Source: JBBATK01 sp044228285 (GTDB taxonomy: Bacteria > Bacteroidota > Ignavibacteria > Kapaibacteriales > NICIL-2). From it: 64,000 nucleotides of DNA. Under the pieces are notes generated by a model that saw only the letters and a list, made by a program, of their open reading frames with translations, was not told the DNA's origin and did not search any database. A program made the translations under genes and the position numbers. The DNA is taken from assembly GCA_044228285.1 (NCBI GenBank), contig JBGAVD010000003.1, positions 682,001 through 746,000 on the forward strand. The letters are read 5' to 3'. Below, piece after piece: positions 1 to 9,255 of the stretch (positions are counted from its first letter, which is position 1; the number at the start of each line of letters is the position of its first letter).

Positions 1-329
1 ATCTCAAGAGAGCGAATATACCGGAGATCAAGAGAATAGGCCTGATCTGGCGGTTTCTGGCACAAAAACCAATGCTAGAGATGGCTTTTCACGTCTTTTT
101 CTTAGGCTTTGGCTTGGCTGCAAGTTGCGCTCTAAAAGCTGAACAGGATGTTAAACAATGTCAAAGCAACAAGGCTGTACGTCAGATTCTCCTTCTGGTC
201 AGCTTCAGGAGTGTAGCGGTTGTGCTAGGGTAGGGAGGGATAGTATCGAGTCACATGCGACCTGATGAATCTGAGAGTGACGACTCATCGTTACGGACAG
301 TTGGAGTCACAGATGTGTCAGGGATGCGC
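1..329. other. Non-coding stretch at window edge
   Basis: No convincing gene. A plus-strand open frame that starts at 255 runs antisense through the SMI1/KNR4 gene and looks like its shadow: it has no domain signal and no ribosome binding site. The first 250 bases show no repeat or strong hairpin. Confidence 0.5.
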
Positions 330-785
330 TTAGCTTCTATAGATTTCAATACAAAAGCGACAATACTCAATCAAGCTTGGCCAGCGGTTCATTTGCGGAT
401 CGTCCCAACGGAAATCATCCGCTGCTTCATCAAACAGCTCCCAGGCGATCTCGTGGTCAAGTTGATAGACCGTCTCGTCGGTGCCTGTAAGGTGCACGAA
501 CATGTCGTTACCACAACCATCGGACCCAAGACAAATCTTGTTCCTACACGGTCCGCTCGCGCGCGGCAAATGAAGGAAATCTCGATTCTGCGCTACTATC
601 CAGTCGAAATTCGTCGAAAGATATATATAGGGCTCATCGTTGCTCACAAGGCGCAATTCCGAGATCAACTCAGCTTGTTTCTCATAAAAGCTCCACACAA
701 AGTCTGGCAAGCGAAGATTCAACGCCTGCTCCACAGCAGCGAGTTCAGATGCATCAAAGGTATACGATGTAGGATACAGAGCCAT
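330..785 (-). CDS. SMI1/KNR4 (SUKH) family protein
   Basis: A 151-residue cytoplasmic protein of the SMI1/KNR4 superfamily. The N-terminal half has the family layout: a helix with AVEQALNLRLPDFVWSFYE, then a strand region with IYLSTNFDWIVAQNRDF, and the late core motif around GSDGCGNDMFVHLTG, which matches the usual GD.GCGN.Y segment. SUKH proteins are often immunity proteins against contact-dependent or polymorphic toxins, but no toxin gene is adjacent, so this could be an orphan immunity gene or a housekeeping member. The ATG at 785 is chosen over an upstream GTG at 815 because a GGAGAA sequence sits about 10 bases before it and the family fold begins shortly after. It stands alone and is transcribed leftward. 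Confidence 0.75.
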   Translation of the reverse strand: MALYPTSYTFDASELAAVEQALNLRLPDFVWSFYEKQAELISELRLVSNDEPYIYLSTNFDWIVAQNRDFLHLPRASGPCRNKICLGSDGCGNDMFVHLTGTDETVYQLDHEIAWELFDEAADDFRWDDPQMNRWPSLIEYCRFCIEIYRS

Positions 786-894
786 GCCTGTAGTTCTCCA
801 CGATGTTGTCTGCACTAATATATTTGTGAGTGCAGAGAGCCCGAAATTTCAGAATACGTGAGACGAGGTGCGTCTTGCCTGACGCTCTAGCGCT

Positions 895-925
895 ACAGCC
901 TTTGGCCCGAAGGGCCAAAGGCTGT
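895..925 (-). terminator. Perfect 14-bp hairpin downstream of DUF6438 gene
   Basis: ACAGCCTTTGGCCC and its exact complement flank a GAA loop. It lies 35 bases past the stop of the DUF6438 gene, so a terminator role is plausible. There is no T-run on the expected side (A/T-rich sequence lies on the gene side instead), so it may be a bidirectional or Rho-assisted structure, or a dispersed palindrome. Confidence 0.4.
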
Positions 926-959
926 ATACAGAAAAAATCTCTCGCAGATAAAGTGAGTG

Positions 960-1430
960 TTACTCAGCTGCCACCTTATTCCACTTCAGTGTTTCAGCCA
1001 CCGAATCGATACTGCGCTCTAACTCGCGCAGACCCGGAGGTGGTCCGAAGCGATCGGTAACTTTCTTGGTACTATCGCCTAATTGGTAGCTCAACGTATA
1101 GGTTGGGATGTCGGTCACCATGTCATCATACACATCCTTCAGCTCGAAGAACTTAATAGCTTCGAAGGCAGACATCAGATAGCGCAACGACTTTTCATCA
1201 ACCTTAGCGCGCCAATTTCCTACGCGCTGCACATCGGACTTACCAATGTACGTAGCCGAGCCATCACCACGTAGTGTGAGTGTGTAGGCTGGGCATGAGC
1301 CGAAACAGCCTGAGCGATCGAGGCTAATAACAGGATACTTTTCCGACAACGCTACTTCTGGTTTCGCGCTGGCACAGGCGGCGAAGATGCTCAAGCCGCA
1401 GAGGAGAATGGTTGTAAGACTTTTCATCAT
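960..1430 (-). CDS. DUF6438 domain exported protein (possible lipoprotein)
   Basis: A 156-residue exported protein. Residues 1-22 form a signal peptide (MMKSLTTILLCGLSIFAAC); the cysteine after FAA could be a lipobox, although the -3 residue is not typical. The mature domain carries the DUF6438 signature near residues 36-58: LDRSGCFGSCPAYTL followed by a G.G...Y.G segment, and then a stretch in which a time- or difference-like helix leads into a second beta strand pair. The two cysteines in CFGSC are probably structural or metal-binding; the function of the family is unknown. It is a single gene with a strong palindrome 35 bases downstream. Start: either of the two leading ATGs at 1430 or 1427. 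Confidence 0.75.
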   Translation of the reverse strand: MMKSLTTILLCGLSIFAACASAKPEVALSEKYPVISLDRSGCFGSCPAYTLTLRGDGSATYIGKSDVQRVGNWRAKVDEKSLRYLMSAFEAIKFFELKDVYDDMVTDIPTYTLSYQLGDSTKKVTDRFGPPPGLRELERSIDSVAETLKWNKVAAE

Positions 1431-1553
1431 AAGAAAGACGCAGAGCGTTTAGGTGTTGGGAATAGGACAGTAGAAGCTCAAGAATGGTTTCACTTGGTCA
1501 TGCACGATGATGAAAATTTTGGCACAGCCCAAGACATCAACCATTCACAGCAC

Positions 1554-2069
1554 TTAAATGTGTTTGCGAAGGAATTCAATTTGAACAAGGGATGACTCAT
1601 AGCTCTTCGTGCTTTTGACCTCGAAGTCTTGCATCGTATCGAGACTACCGAAAAGGCGGGTACCGGATCCGAGCATGCAGGGGATATAGGAGATGATCAT
1701 GCGATCAATGCAATCCTTGCGTAAGAGTTCTTGCACAAGTTCAGCACCTCCGTCAACAAAGATGATTCGACCTTCCTCTTCGCGCAGTCGCGCGACAAGT
1801 TGTGCGGGATCTTCGTTCACGAAGTGCAGGCGACCTTCTGAGCCGGTGCGCGTGCGAGAGAACACATAGCACTCACGATCTCTATGCGGAAAGTCGATGC
1901 CAAAGCTCATCACCACATCATAGGTTTTGCGTCCAAGCAGCACCGTATCGACAGTGGAGATGAAGGCGTTGTAGCCATAGTCTTCGCCTGGACGTTCTAC
2001 TTGCTGAAGAAAACTTAGGTCGTCGTTAGGTCCGGCAATGAAACCATCGAGACTCATGGCTATATACAC
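1554..2069 (-). CDS. Dihydrofolate reductase-like / RibD C-terminal family protein
   Basis: About 171 residues of the RibD_C/DHFR fold, an NADPH-dependent reductase family. Visible motifs: YIAMSLDGFIAG near the start, LLGRKTYD in the middle, IIFVDGGAELVQELL (nucleotide-binding loop), and a C-terminal IPCMLGSGTRLFG. The substrate is unknown; members near no riboflavin or folate genes are normally called dihydrofolate reductase family proteins. The start is uncertain. The family N-terminus aligns to the GTG at 2069, but the only good Shine-Dalgarno (AAGGAG) lies inside the last codons of rpoN and would suit a CTG at 2084, while a TTG at 2111 overlaps rpoN by 26 bases. Either way it is tightly coupled to rpoN upstream. 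Confidence 0.8.
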   Translation of the reverse strand: MYIAMSLDGFIAGPNDDLSFLQQVERPGEDYGYNAFISTVDTVLLGRKTYDVVMSFGIDFPHRDRECYVFSRTRTGSEGRLHFVNEDPAQLVARLREEEGRIIFVDGGAELVQELLRKDCIDRMIISYIPCMLGSGTRLFGSLDTMQDFEVKSTKSYESSLVQIEFLRKHI

Positions 2070-2085
2070 AACAACTTCGCGCAGC

Positions 2086-3867
2086 TTAAAACTCCTTGCG
2101 TAAGCGAGCAACAGGGATGCGGAGTTGTTCGCGATACTTTGCTACCGTGCGGCGCGCAACATTGTATCCAATCTTCTTGAGTTCTTTGCCGAGCTTATCA
2201 TCGCTCCAAGGTTTTGATTTTGACTCTTTACTAATGATGTCGCGAATCTTTTCCTTGATGATGGTAGTTGATACCTCATCACCTTCATCATTGGTAAGAG
2301 ACTCAGAGAAGAAGAAGCGAAGTTCAAAAATGCCAAACTCGGTTTGCACGTACTTGTTGTTGACGACGCGACAGACGGTTGAGATGTCCATTCCTGATTC
2401 TTCAGCAACGTCTTTATAGATCAAAGGACGCAGACCACTTGGACCTTCTTCAAAGAAGCCCTTTTGTAAATGCACAATGGTGGTCATCACTTTGAGCATG
2501 GTCGACTTGCGCTGCTTAATAGCATTGATCAGGAACTTCGCATCTTCATGTTTCTTGCGCATCCAATCGCGTGTGTCCTTATTGAACTTCTTATAACGCG
2601 CTTCGCGCTTCAGCTTTTCATAAGCCTTGCTCACGCGAAGTTGAGGCATGGTTGCATCGTTGAGCGTAATCATGAAGTCTTTTTTGTCTTCCGATGGCTC
2701 TACAGTAAAGTCAGGAATGATTGTATTAATCCCCTGCGACGACGAGCCGTAGCCAGGTTTTGGATTCAAACGACGAATCACGTCGATTGCTTCACGCAAG
2801 TACTCTTCTGTCACTTCCAAATTCTGCGCTATCTGTGGATAGTGCTTCATGGCAAACTGTGTGTAGGCTTTGGTTAACACTTCCAAAGCAAGCTTCTGCG
2901 CGGCATTCATCTTGGGTAGTGCGCGAAGTTGGGCGACCAAACATTCTTGCACTGTGCGCGAGGCGCAGCCAGTTGGTTCCAGAGATTGAATTTGCTTGAG
3001 CACATTCTCTGCCTGCGGCATAGAGATGCGCTTTAGAAGACTGAGGCTACTATCAGTATACGCTGCGTAGTCTGCCGGTGTTGATGTTGCAGGCGCACTT
3101 GCGCTTGACTTCGATTTCTTAGCACTACCATTTACTTTTTTCAAAGCAGCCATTTGACGATCATGATTCATATCGTCAATGATGGCATTAGCATCATCGA
3201 GGACTTCGCGCAGTTCACGGCGCAGATAACCATCATCTTCCAGGTTGCCAATAATCTGCTCACCCAAAATCATTTCTTCTTCATTGATGTCGGTAAAGTG
3301 CAGTTGTTCAAGGAGGTCTTCCTCGAAGGACTTCACATCCTTAATTTGAAATGGCTCATAGTCCATGTCATCATCAACCGGTGAAGACTCCGTGTTACCT
3401 TTCGGACCACTTCCATCTTCTTGCCAGAGCATCTTATAGAATTCAAATGCGTCTGAGTCATCAGGGATATCTTGATCATAGCTGAGGTCTTGTTGTTCGC
3501 CGCCCTCGTAGCTCACCATTGCGGGCTCAGCATTAGCACTAACACGAGCTGCTGCTTTTTCTTCCGCTTCGCTCATCTCATAGATATCCGGCATGGCATC
3601 GGGTGTTGCCGATTGCTTCATGTGCGTGGAAGCTTCCATGGCAAGGTCTGCCGCTTCATTCACCGCAGCTGGTGCTGAGATACCAATTTCTTCGCTGAGG
3701 GAAGAGCCGTCGTCCGACATTTCCTCAACCATTGGATTCTGCTCAATTTCTTGTCGTATATGCTGCTCCATCTGCAATGACGGGAGCTGCAGCAATTTCA
3801 AGTATTGAATTTGTTGCGGAGTTAGGGTTTGTTGCAAACCCACATTGAGTTGTAATCCAAGCTTCAT
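2086..3867 (-). CDS. rpoN: RNA polymerase sigma-54 factor
   Basis: A 593-residue sigma-54, which directs RNA polymerase to -24/-12 promoters and needs AAA+ activators. Residues 1-50 are the Gln/Leu-rich activator-interacting region (repeated LQLNVGLQQTLTPQQIQYLK and LQLPSLQMEQH patterns). Residues about 50-210 are a long acidic linker, longer than in E. coli RpoN (477 residues in total). The core-binding domain follows (DLLEQLHFTDIN, then LEPTGCASRTVQECL), then the HTH (EESGMDISTVCRVVNNKYV), and the RpoN box ARRTVAKYRE at 571-580, which is canonical. All expected parts are intact. No bEBP activator or sigma-54 modulator gene lies beside it; the downstream reductase-like gene is overlapped or abutting and probably co-transcribed. 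Confidence 0.97.
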   Translation of the reverse strand: MKLGLQLNVGLQQTLTPQQIQYLKLLQLPSLQMEQHIRQEIEQNPMVEEMSDDGSSLSEEIGISAPAAVNEAADLAMEASTHMKQSATPDAMPDIYEMSEAEEKAAARVSANAEPAMVSYEGGEQQDLSYDQDIPDDSDAFEFYKMLWQEDGSGPKGNTESSPVDDDMDYEPFQIKDVKSFEEDLLEQLHFTDINEEEMILGEQIIGNLEDDGYLRRELREVLDDANAIIDDMNHDRQMAALKKVNGSAKKSKSSASAPATSTPADYAAYTDSSLSLLKRISMPQAENVLKQIQSLEPTGCASRTVQECLVAQLRALPKMNAAQKLALEVLTKAYTQFAMKHYPQIAQNLEVTEEYLREAIDVIRRLNPKPGYGSSSQGINTIIPDFTVEPSEDKKDFMITLNDATMPQLRVSKAYEKLKREARYKKFNKDTRDWMRKKHEDAKFLINAIKQRKSTMLKVMTTIVHLQKGFFEEGPSGLRPLIYKDVAEESGMDISTVCRVVNNKYVQTEFGIFELRFFFSESLTNDEGDEVSTTIIKEKIRDIISKESKSKPWSDDKLGKELKKIGYNVARRTVAKYREQLRIPVARLRKEF

Positions 3868-3990
3868 AATGGCACTCGCGTGTAATAGTTGACGTATTCA
3901 AAGACATTTTCCTACGCGCAGCGTGCTTCGCACGCGCGTTATGAAAAGGCCTGTTGTATGTCCAGAAAGAGGACCTATAATCCCCATGAT

Positions 3991-4017
3991 CGTGAAACGT
4001 ATGCTGCCCGTTTCACG
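3991..4017 (-). terminator. Hairpin just after the DUF3109 stop codon
   Basis: A 9-bp perfect stem (CGTGAAACG with CGTTTCACG, 9-base loop) begins four bases beyond the stop codon of the DUF3109 gene. There is no T-run, so a terminator role is only probable. A smaller hairpin (GCGTGC/GCACGC) lies at 3921-3935, nearer the rpoN start. Confidence 0.35.
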
Positions 4018-4020
4018 CGG

Positions 4021-4584
4021 TTAGTGTTTACCATCGCGAGCCAATGCATCGAGAGCATCAACCCACTCTTCTCCGTACTCTCGGATCAAGGCATCTCGGG
4101 AGATGTCTTTGACCTTCAGGTCCAGAGCTTTTCCATTTGCCAAGGCTGGTCTGCATTCAGAGAACTCGTCATAATACAGATAGGGTCCACCAAAGTCAGC
4201 CACTCGAATAGGAAACAAATGACAAGAGATCGGCTTGCGAAACTCTGTCTTTTGATCAAAGTACGCACGTTCCAATGCGCAACGTGCTACATCATCTTCA
4301 AAGAAAACAAACACACACTGGGCGTCATCGATACAACCCACCATGCGATTGCCATATTCTCCCGTCAACCATCCGTTTTTCGCGATATAATCTCGCGAAG
4401 AGGATGTCAAATATTCACTAGCTGCATCTTTTGCAGCTTCAACCTGTACTATCTCCGCTTCTCGCAGTGGAGCACCGCTTCCGCCAGCCAGGGTACAGCA
4501 TGCACCTTTACACTTCTTCAGGTCGCAGGCAAAGGGCTGCGTAAGAATGCGATCGTCGAGTGCTATGTCGTTAAGTAATATCAC
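4021..4584 (-). CDS. DUF3109 family cysteine-rich protein
   Basis: A 187-residue soluble protein typical of DUF3109, a family common in Bacteroidota. Cysteines are clustered: CDLKKCKGACC near residues 20-30, then GCIDDAQC, RCALERAYF and KPISCHLFPIR. This spacing suggests a bound metal or Fe-S centre, similar to YkgJ-type CxxxCxxCC proteins, but the activity is not known. It is a single leftward gene, 153 bases from the rpoN start, and it ends in a small hairpin. Length matches the family (about 190 residues). The ATG at 4584 is the only sensible start. Confidence 0.85.
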   Translation of the reverse strand: MILLNDIALDDRILTQPFACDLKKCKGACCTLAGGSGAPLREAEIVQVEAAKDAASEYLTSSSRDYIAKNGWLTGEYGNRMVGCIDDAQCVFVFFEDDVARCALERAYFDQKTEFRKPISCHLFPIRVADFGGPYLYYDEFSECRPALANGKALDLKVKDISRDALIREYGEEWVDALDALARDGKH

Positions 4585-5214
4585 GATTCATCCTTCACGT
4601 AGACCATAGTGCTCAACTACTACCATGCCAATACAGCGCTCGCAGGAATAGGTCCCGCATGCACAACAAAGGCATCGTCTTCAAGCATCCCTGCTTCCGG
4701 AAATTGAATGTCTGTCGGTACTTTTCCCAACGGCTGCACGAAGAGAAGAGTCTGAACGCTCTGCTTTTCACCAAAGGTTCAGCTCAAATCTACAAAAGCG
4801 TGACTGAGTTCACAAGTAAAGGAATCTAATGGTTGTTTTGGGTCTGGGAAGGGAGATCGTGCAAAGACTAGTGCAAACTGCATAACTGCCCTACGATTGT
4901 CGCTCCGCACTGCGAAATACGCTGTTCTGCGTTATTCTCGTATTGAATGCCTATCCGTTTGGCGATAGATACTGTGACTCCACTGCAAAGTTCTGATACG
5001 AAGCTCTGTTCAAGAAGGTCGAGTAGCTAGGTGGATTTGGATATTCTGAGGCTAGCAGGCGAGAGGTGCCGCATTCTGATGGAAGAATCAACTACTAGCG
5101 AAGTGCAGGATTCCGATGGTTTCGGTGGGATCTGGTTCGATACGAACATGCACGAGAACAGCAACAGCTCAACCCGAACTCCCAACAGATTCCCTTCAAT
5201 TTCAAAGCACACTT
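4585..5214. other. 630-base gene-free stretch
   Basis: Neither strand holds an open frame with a recognisable domain or convincing ribosome binding site. Two overlapping short frames near 5027-5273 are antisense to one another and look random. The upstream region of DUF3109 lies at its left end and the 3' flank of the receiver-kinase gene at its right end. Confidence 0.4.
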
Positions 5215-6357
5215 CTAGTGAAGCAGTTGATGGCTTTGGTTTTCATTGGCATCTGCTGCAGCGATGCGTTTAGGAGCCAGGGGTAGTTCGATATGTAGCA
5301 CCGTACCAACATTGTGTTCGCTATGAATGACGAAGCTGCCTTTGTGAAGTTCGACCAGACGTCGAGCAATGATAAAGCCTAGCCCTACGCCTTGCTGCTC
5401 ATGTACCATGCGACCGAACTGATTATACGCGCCAGTGGCGGCGATTTGCGCTGGTGTCATTCCGTGTCCGCAATCGGTTATGCGAACGCGCAGATACTCA
5501 TCCGTTAGCGAGGCATCCACTTCCACCCGCGTGCCTGCTTCAGAGAACTTGAAGGAGTTATCGAGGAATTCATCGAAGATCTTGTGGAGGTTTTCATTGG
5601 ATAGAGCAAGCGTTACGCCTTCGATGTCGCAATTCAACGACAAATCCGCGAATCTCCCATGCGATTCGGCTTTGGTCTGCGCGATATCGGAAATCACTGC
5701 AGCTGCTTCTTGGCTGCGATCGTCGAGCAGCGCTTCACGCGCTTGAGGGTTAGCAGCGATAGATTCCAACTGAGCATAGACTAAGAAGTTTTCGGTAATC
5801 TTCAGCAGACGCTTTGCACTGATAATGATATCGGTAGCGATTTCTGATGCCGAGATTTTTTCGTCGGTATCAGATGTAGAGCTCAAGAAGCTCGCAGAAC
5901 CAATGATTTGATTAAGTGCGGTGCGGAACTCGTGAGGGAGCGCATAGGTCACGCTCATCTTAATCTCTTCGTATCCTCTTTGAATGCTATCGCGCTTTTT
6001 CCATTGAGCATCAATAGCTGAGAGTAGTTCTTCAACAGTAAAGGGCTTGAGTAAGTAGTCGTCGGCGCCGAATTCCATACCCGTCCGCATGTCGCCTTTA
6101 TCTGCGCGAGCAGTAAGAAACATAAAGCGCATGGACTCAGTGTCTTTATGACTACGAAGTTCTCGCAGCACTTCAAAGCCATCCATTGTAGGCATGGAGA
6201 TATCGCAGATCACAAGATCAGGGTGATGTGCAATAGCCAATTCAACGCCCGTTGCACCGTTGTTTGCGGTCAGAACTTCATAGCCTTCAAAGCGCAGAAG
6301 TGCCGACGTACCGTCGACGATGTAGTCTGAGTCATCTATGAGGAGAATTTTTTTCAT
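5215..6357 (-). CDS. Receiver domain-histidine kinase hybrid protein
   Basis: A 380-residue cytoplasmic signalling protein with the receiver domain first. REC, residues 1-115: acidic pair D8/D9, phosphoacceptor D52 in ICDISMP, T82, and K104 in KPF. A HisKA-type dimerisation helix follows with H142 in PHEFRT, then a HATPase domain (N267 in the N-box FDEFLDNSFKF, D295 in DCGHGM, and a GVGLGFIIARRL G2 box). It has no membrane segment and no DNA-binding output. The gene starts inside the last four bases of the upstream PAS kinase (ATGA overlap), so the two are translationally coupled and very likely form one phosphorelay: kinase phosphorylates D52, which in turn adjusts the fused kinase. The downstream regulator must be encoded elsewhere. 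Confidence 0.93.
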   Translation of the reverse strand: MKKILLIDDSDYIVDGTSALLRFEGYEVLTANNGATGVELAIAHHPDLVICDISMPTMDGFEVLRELRSHKDTESMRFMFLTARADKGDMRTGMEFGADDYLLKPFTVEELLSAIDAQWKKRDSIQRGYEEIKMSVTYALPHEFRTALNQIIGSASFLSSTSDTDEKISASEIATDIIISAKRLLKITENFLVYAQLESIAANPQAREALLDDRSQEAAAVISDIAQTKAESHGRFADLSLNCDIEGVTLALSNENLHKIFDEFLDNSFKFSEAGTRVEVDASLTDEYLRVRITDCGHGMTPAQIAATGAYNQFGRMVHEQQGVGLGFIIARRLVELHKGSFVIHSEHNVGTVLHIELPLAPKRIAAADANENQSHQLLH

Positions 6358-8435
6358 GCGTCCAATGCATCTTCTGAGCTGAGAGATTCCGTTGCACGTT
6401 CGTCAACCAGTGGCAAACGAATCATTACGGTTGTTCCAATTCCAACGCGACTAGTGATCTCCACCGAGCCGCCATGCAGTTCAATAAACTCTTTGGCAAT
6501 CGAAATACCTAAACCGCTACCAGGCGTACGATTTCCATTCGAACCACGGAAGTACGGTGTAAACAAGCGTTCCAGTTCTCGTTCTGGAATGCCCATGCCT
6601 TCATCAATCACTGTTATGTGCAAGTCGCTGAACGAGACATGTAAGCGAATTTGAATAGAAGCAGACTCGCCAGAGTACTGCACGGCATTGAGCAATATAT
6701 TACGAATGGCGTGTCGCAGCAAGCGCTCATCACCAGAAACATACACACATTCCGCTGGAAGCTCGTACACAAGCTTCTGCTTTCTGTCCACAGCAGCCGA
6801 ACGAACTTCTTCGATGATTTTTCGAAGCACAGGCACAACATCTAGGTGCGCAGGTGCAAAGGAGTCGCGCATCGTATGCAGATTCGACTGCGTGGTAAAG
6901 CGAGCCACGAGATGCACTAACTCTTGTACACGACTCCGTATAGCCTGAATATGGAGGTTGCGCTCGGTGTGCGACATATTCTCATCGTAGCGCTGAAGCA
7001 GCTCGGCAGAGATACTAATGCCGGTCAATGGAGTACGAAACTCGTGCGAGATTGTATCAATGAAGGTTGAGCGCAGCAAACTCAATGCGCGTTCCTTTTC
7101 CAGAGACTCACGCAATTCCTCTTCAGCGAGCTTCATGGTGGTCACATTGTGACAAAACACGCGATACACATTCGCTTCAGGCATGTAGTGAAAGTGCTGC
7201 TCGTAGTAGTTCAGGTTCACGCTGACGATACGCTTGGTCAGACGTGACGTTGAATTGTCGAGCTCTTCCCGTACCTCAGCGAAGCCTTCAAGCACAGGAT
7301 GTTGTCCATGCAGAGTAATGAGCGTATCGAATTCTGCTTCAGCAGAAGCATTCATGTACTGCACTTCGCCTTCGGCATTCACTTCAAAGATTGGCGTCAC
7401 GCTTTGCTCCAAATAGGAAGCAAGGTGTCGCAGTTTTCGTTCTCCCAAATCCGCACTCGTAATGTCCATCACCGCCTGCACGCACACCAAGTTCCCCTCT
7501 TCACTTCGGAACTTCACCATGTAGTTCTGAAAGATGCGGTATTCCCCCGAGCGGTGTTGGAAGCGGTATTTCAGGCGCAGTGTACTATCATCATTACTCG
7601 CCATCCAAGCCAGCCAACGATCGCGTACATAGGCTCGATCATCCTTATGCATCATAGCAGCGCGCTGCTCCGTGCTCATTGCCCAGAGTTCTTCAACTGA
7701 GTAGCCAGAGATGCGTTGGAACTCAGCATTGACCACTTCATTGTGAACCATGCCATCGGCGTGCACCTCTTGTTTGAGGATGCCGACAGGGACATTATCG
7801 ATCACCATGCGGAACAGATGTTCGGAGCTACGGAGTTGTCGTTCTATCTCCTTTTGCGCCGTGATATCCGTCAGCGAACCAACAATCTCAGTGATATCGT
7901 TGCTATAGTCGTCAATAAGCGGGGCGTAGTGTCGGATATACGATCTCCCATCCACCGTATACTCCAACTGCACCGTTTCACCTTCGAAGGCCCGTTGAAT
8001 GTGCGGCAGGATTGTCTCCAGCGCTTCCTCCCCCAGATACTCCTCCAAAGGCTTATTACGCACAGTAGCCGTTGTATCATTGCCCGCCAACCTACCTTCT
8101 CGCATGGCATACACAATGCTACCATCATCCTGTTTACGCAGTCGCACGACAAGATTCTGGAGATTGCGGATCGTGCGCATCTCTTCGCAACTAGTTGCAT
8201 TCTTGTTCGACTCTTCGACCGACTCAATGCGCGAGCCACTATGCTGGCTAAGATTCAAGCGAGCACCAGCTTTGCGGAGGGAAAGATGCACATCATGCAC
8301 AAACTGCTCAGTAGCCGGATGCCACTGCGTTTCATCCCCAAAGTGCTTTTGGATCAGACTATCAAGCAGCTGCTCGACGTCTGAAGCACTATGCGGCAAA
8401 GCCGTTTGCAGTTTATGTACTTTCTCTTGTTGCAT
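6354..8435 (-). CDS. Multi-PAS sensor histidine kinase
   Basis: A 693-residue kinase without transmembrane helices, so probably a cytoplasmic sensor. Residues about 95-200 form a PAS-like domain ending in LTDITAQKE; 205-330 a second PAS/PAC with MDITSADLGE; 335-440 a third weaker PAS. The HisKA domain has H464 in ISHEFRTPLTG; the HATPase has N583 (LLNAVQYS), D611 (DEGMGIPE) and GSGLGISIAKE. All catalytic boxes look intact. The ligand or cofactor of the PAS domains cannot be read from the sequence. It overlaps the receiver-kinase gene by four bases (ATGA). The start at 8435 has a fair AGGG nine bases or so upstream. Confidence 0.93.
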   Translation of the reverse strand: MQQEKVHKLQTALPHSASDVEQLLDSLIQKHFGDETQWHPATEQFVHDVHLSLRKAGARLNLSQHSGSRIESVEESNKNATSCEEMRTIRNLQNLVVRLRKQDDGSIVYAMREGRLAGNDTTATVRNKPLEEYLGEEALETILPHIQRAFEGETVQLEYTVDGRSYIRHYAPLIDDYSNDITEIVGSLTDITAQKEIERQLRSSEHLFRMVIDNVPVGILKQEVHADGMVHNEVVNAEFQRISGYSVEELWAMSTEQRAAMMHKDDRAYVRDRWLAWMASNDDSTLRLKYRFQHRSGEYRIFQNYMVKFRSEEGNLVCVQAVMDITSADLGERKLRHLASYLEQSVTPIFEVNAEGEVQYMNASAEAEFDTLITLHGQHPVLEGFAEVREELDNSTSRLTKRIVSVNLNYYEQHFHYMPEANVYRVFCHNVTTMKLAEEELRESLEKERALSLLRSTFIDTISHEFRTPLTGISISAELLQRYDENMSHTERNLHIQAIRSRVQELVHLVARFTTQSNLHTMRDSFAPAHLDVVPVLRKIIEEVRSAAVDRKQKLVYELPAECVYVSGDERLLRHAIRNILLNAVQYSGESASIQIRLHVSFSDLHITVIDEGMGIPERELERLFTPYFRGSNGNRTPGSGLGISIAKEFIELHGGSVEITSRVGIGTTVMIRLPLVDERATESLSSEDALDA

Positions 8436-9255
8436 GCAATCCCTGTAAGTAGGGGAGTTTTCTTACACAGGTGTCGCTTCGCGCCACACAGCTCGATTCC
8501 ACTCCTTCTGTTGGAATATCGGCCGCCCAACACTGTTTTTGTAGGGGAATTGTAGGGGATTGGAGGAAATAGTGTGGAGGATGGTACTGGGGTGCTTCTG
8601 GTACATGGTCACTTGCTTGACTGAATCGTCCGCGAGGTGGGTATTCTGTCAATGAATGCTTTCAGATTACCATTGGAGAAATCGTATATCCGACTTCTTT
8701 ACCTTACGATTTGATGCTACTCTTCCTTAGTTCAAGTAGTAGAAAGATCCAGAGGATTCAACCACGGTAGAACCAGGGACAAGCTCAAGTACTCAGACTA
8801 ACAGGTCTTATCAATGGTTTGCCCAATCATCATAGCATTTTTCATTGTTATCGCCTAGGAAATGTAGAACGCCGTTTCATGGGTTAGATCAGACTTCGTT
8901 AGATGCAAATATTACTACGATGCAGACATTGCACCTACAATCATCAAGCTCATGTGACGGAGCTGTGCCATGCTATTTCGAGCTCACACAATGATCTTCT
9001 TTCGTTTGATGCTGCATTATGTCGTACGATCAGTAATTTGAATGGTCGTGTCGGAGAACTATCTATGGATTATCAAACAGTCAGCGAGTAGCGATCCTCT
9101 CTCTTCGCATTCTCAATCACACTCCGCAGGTGTCCAACGATCATATCGTTCAGATCATAGTTGGACATCTTTGCACAAAAGGAGGACTCCGCCAAGAACG
9201 GAGCAGTTCAGACTGAACATTCAGAAAACTCTTCCAGTTTGTATAGCACGTGTTC
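8436..9255. other. 820-base gene-free stretch
   Basis: It contains the promoter region of the PAS kinase at its left end and the 3' flank of the M48 gene at its right. Short frames at 8413-8652 (minus) and 8903-9281 (plus) have no domain features, no ribosome binding site and unusual composition, and are rejected. No repeat family of this window is present here. Confidence 0.4.

Noticed and set aside
255..818. 187-codon plus-strand frame
   Set aside because: It is antisense to the SMI1/KNR4 gene, has no domain and no ribosome binding site.
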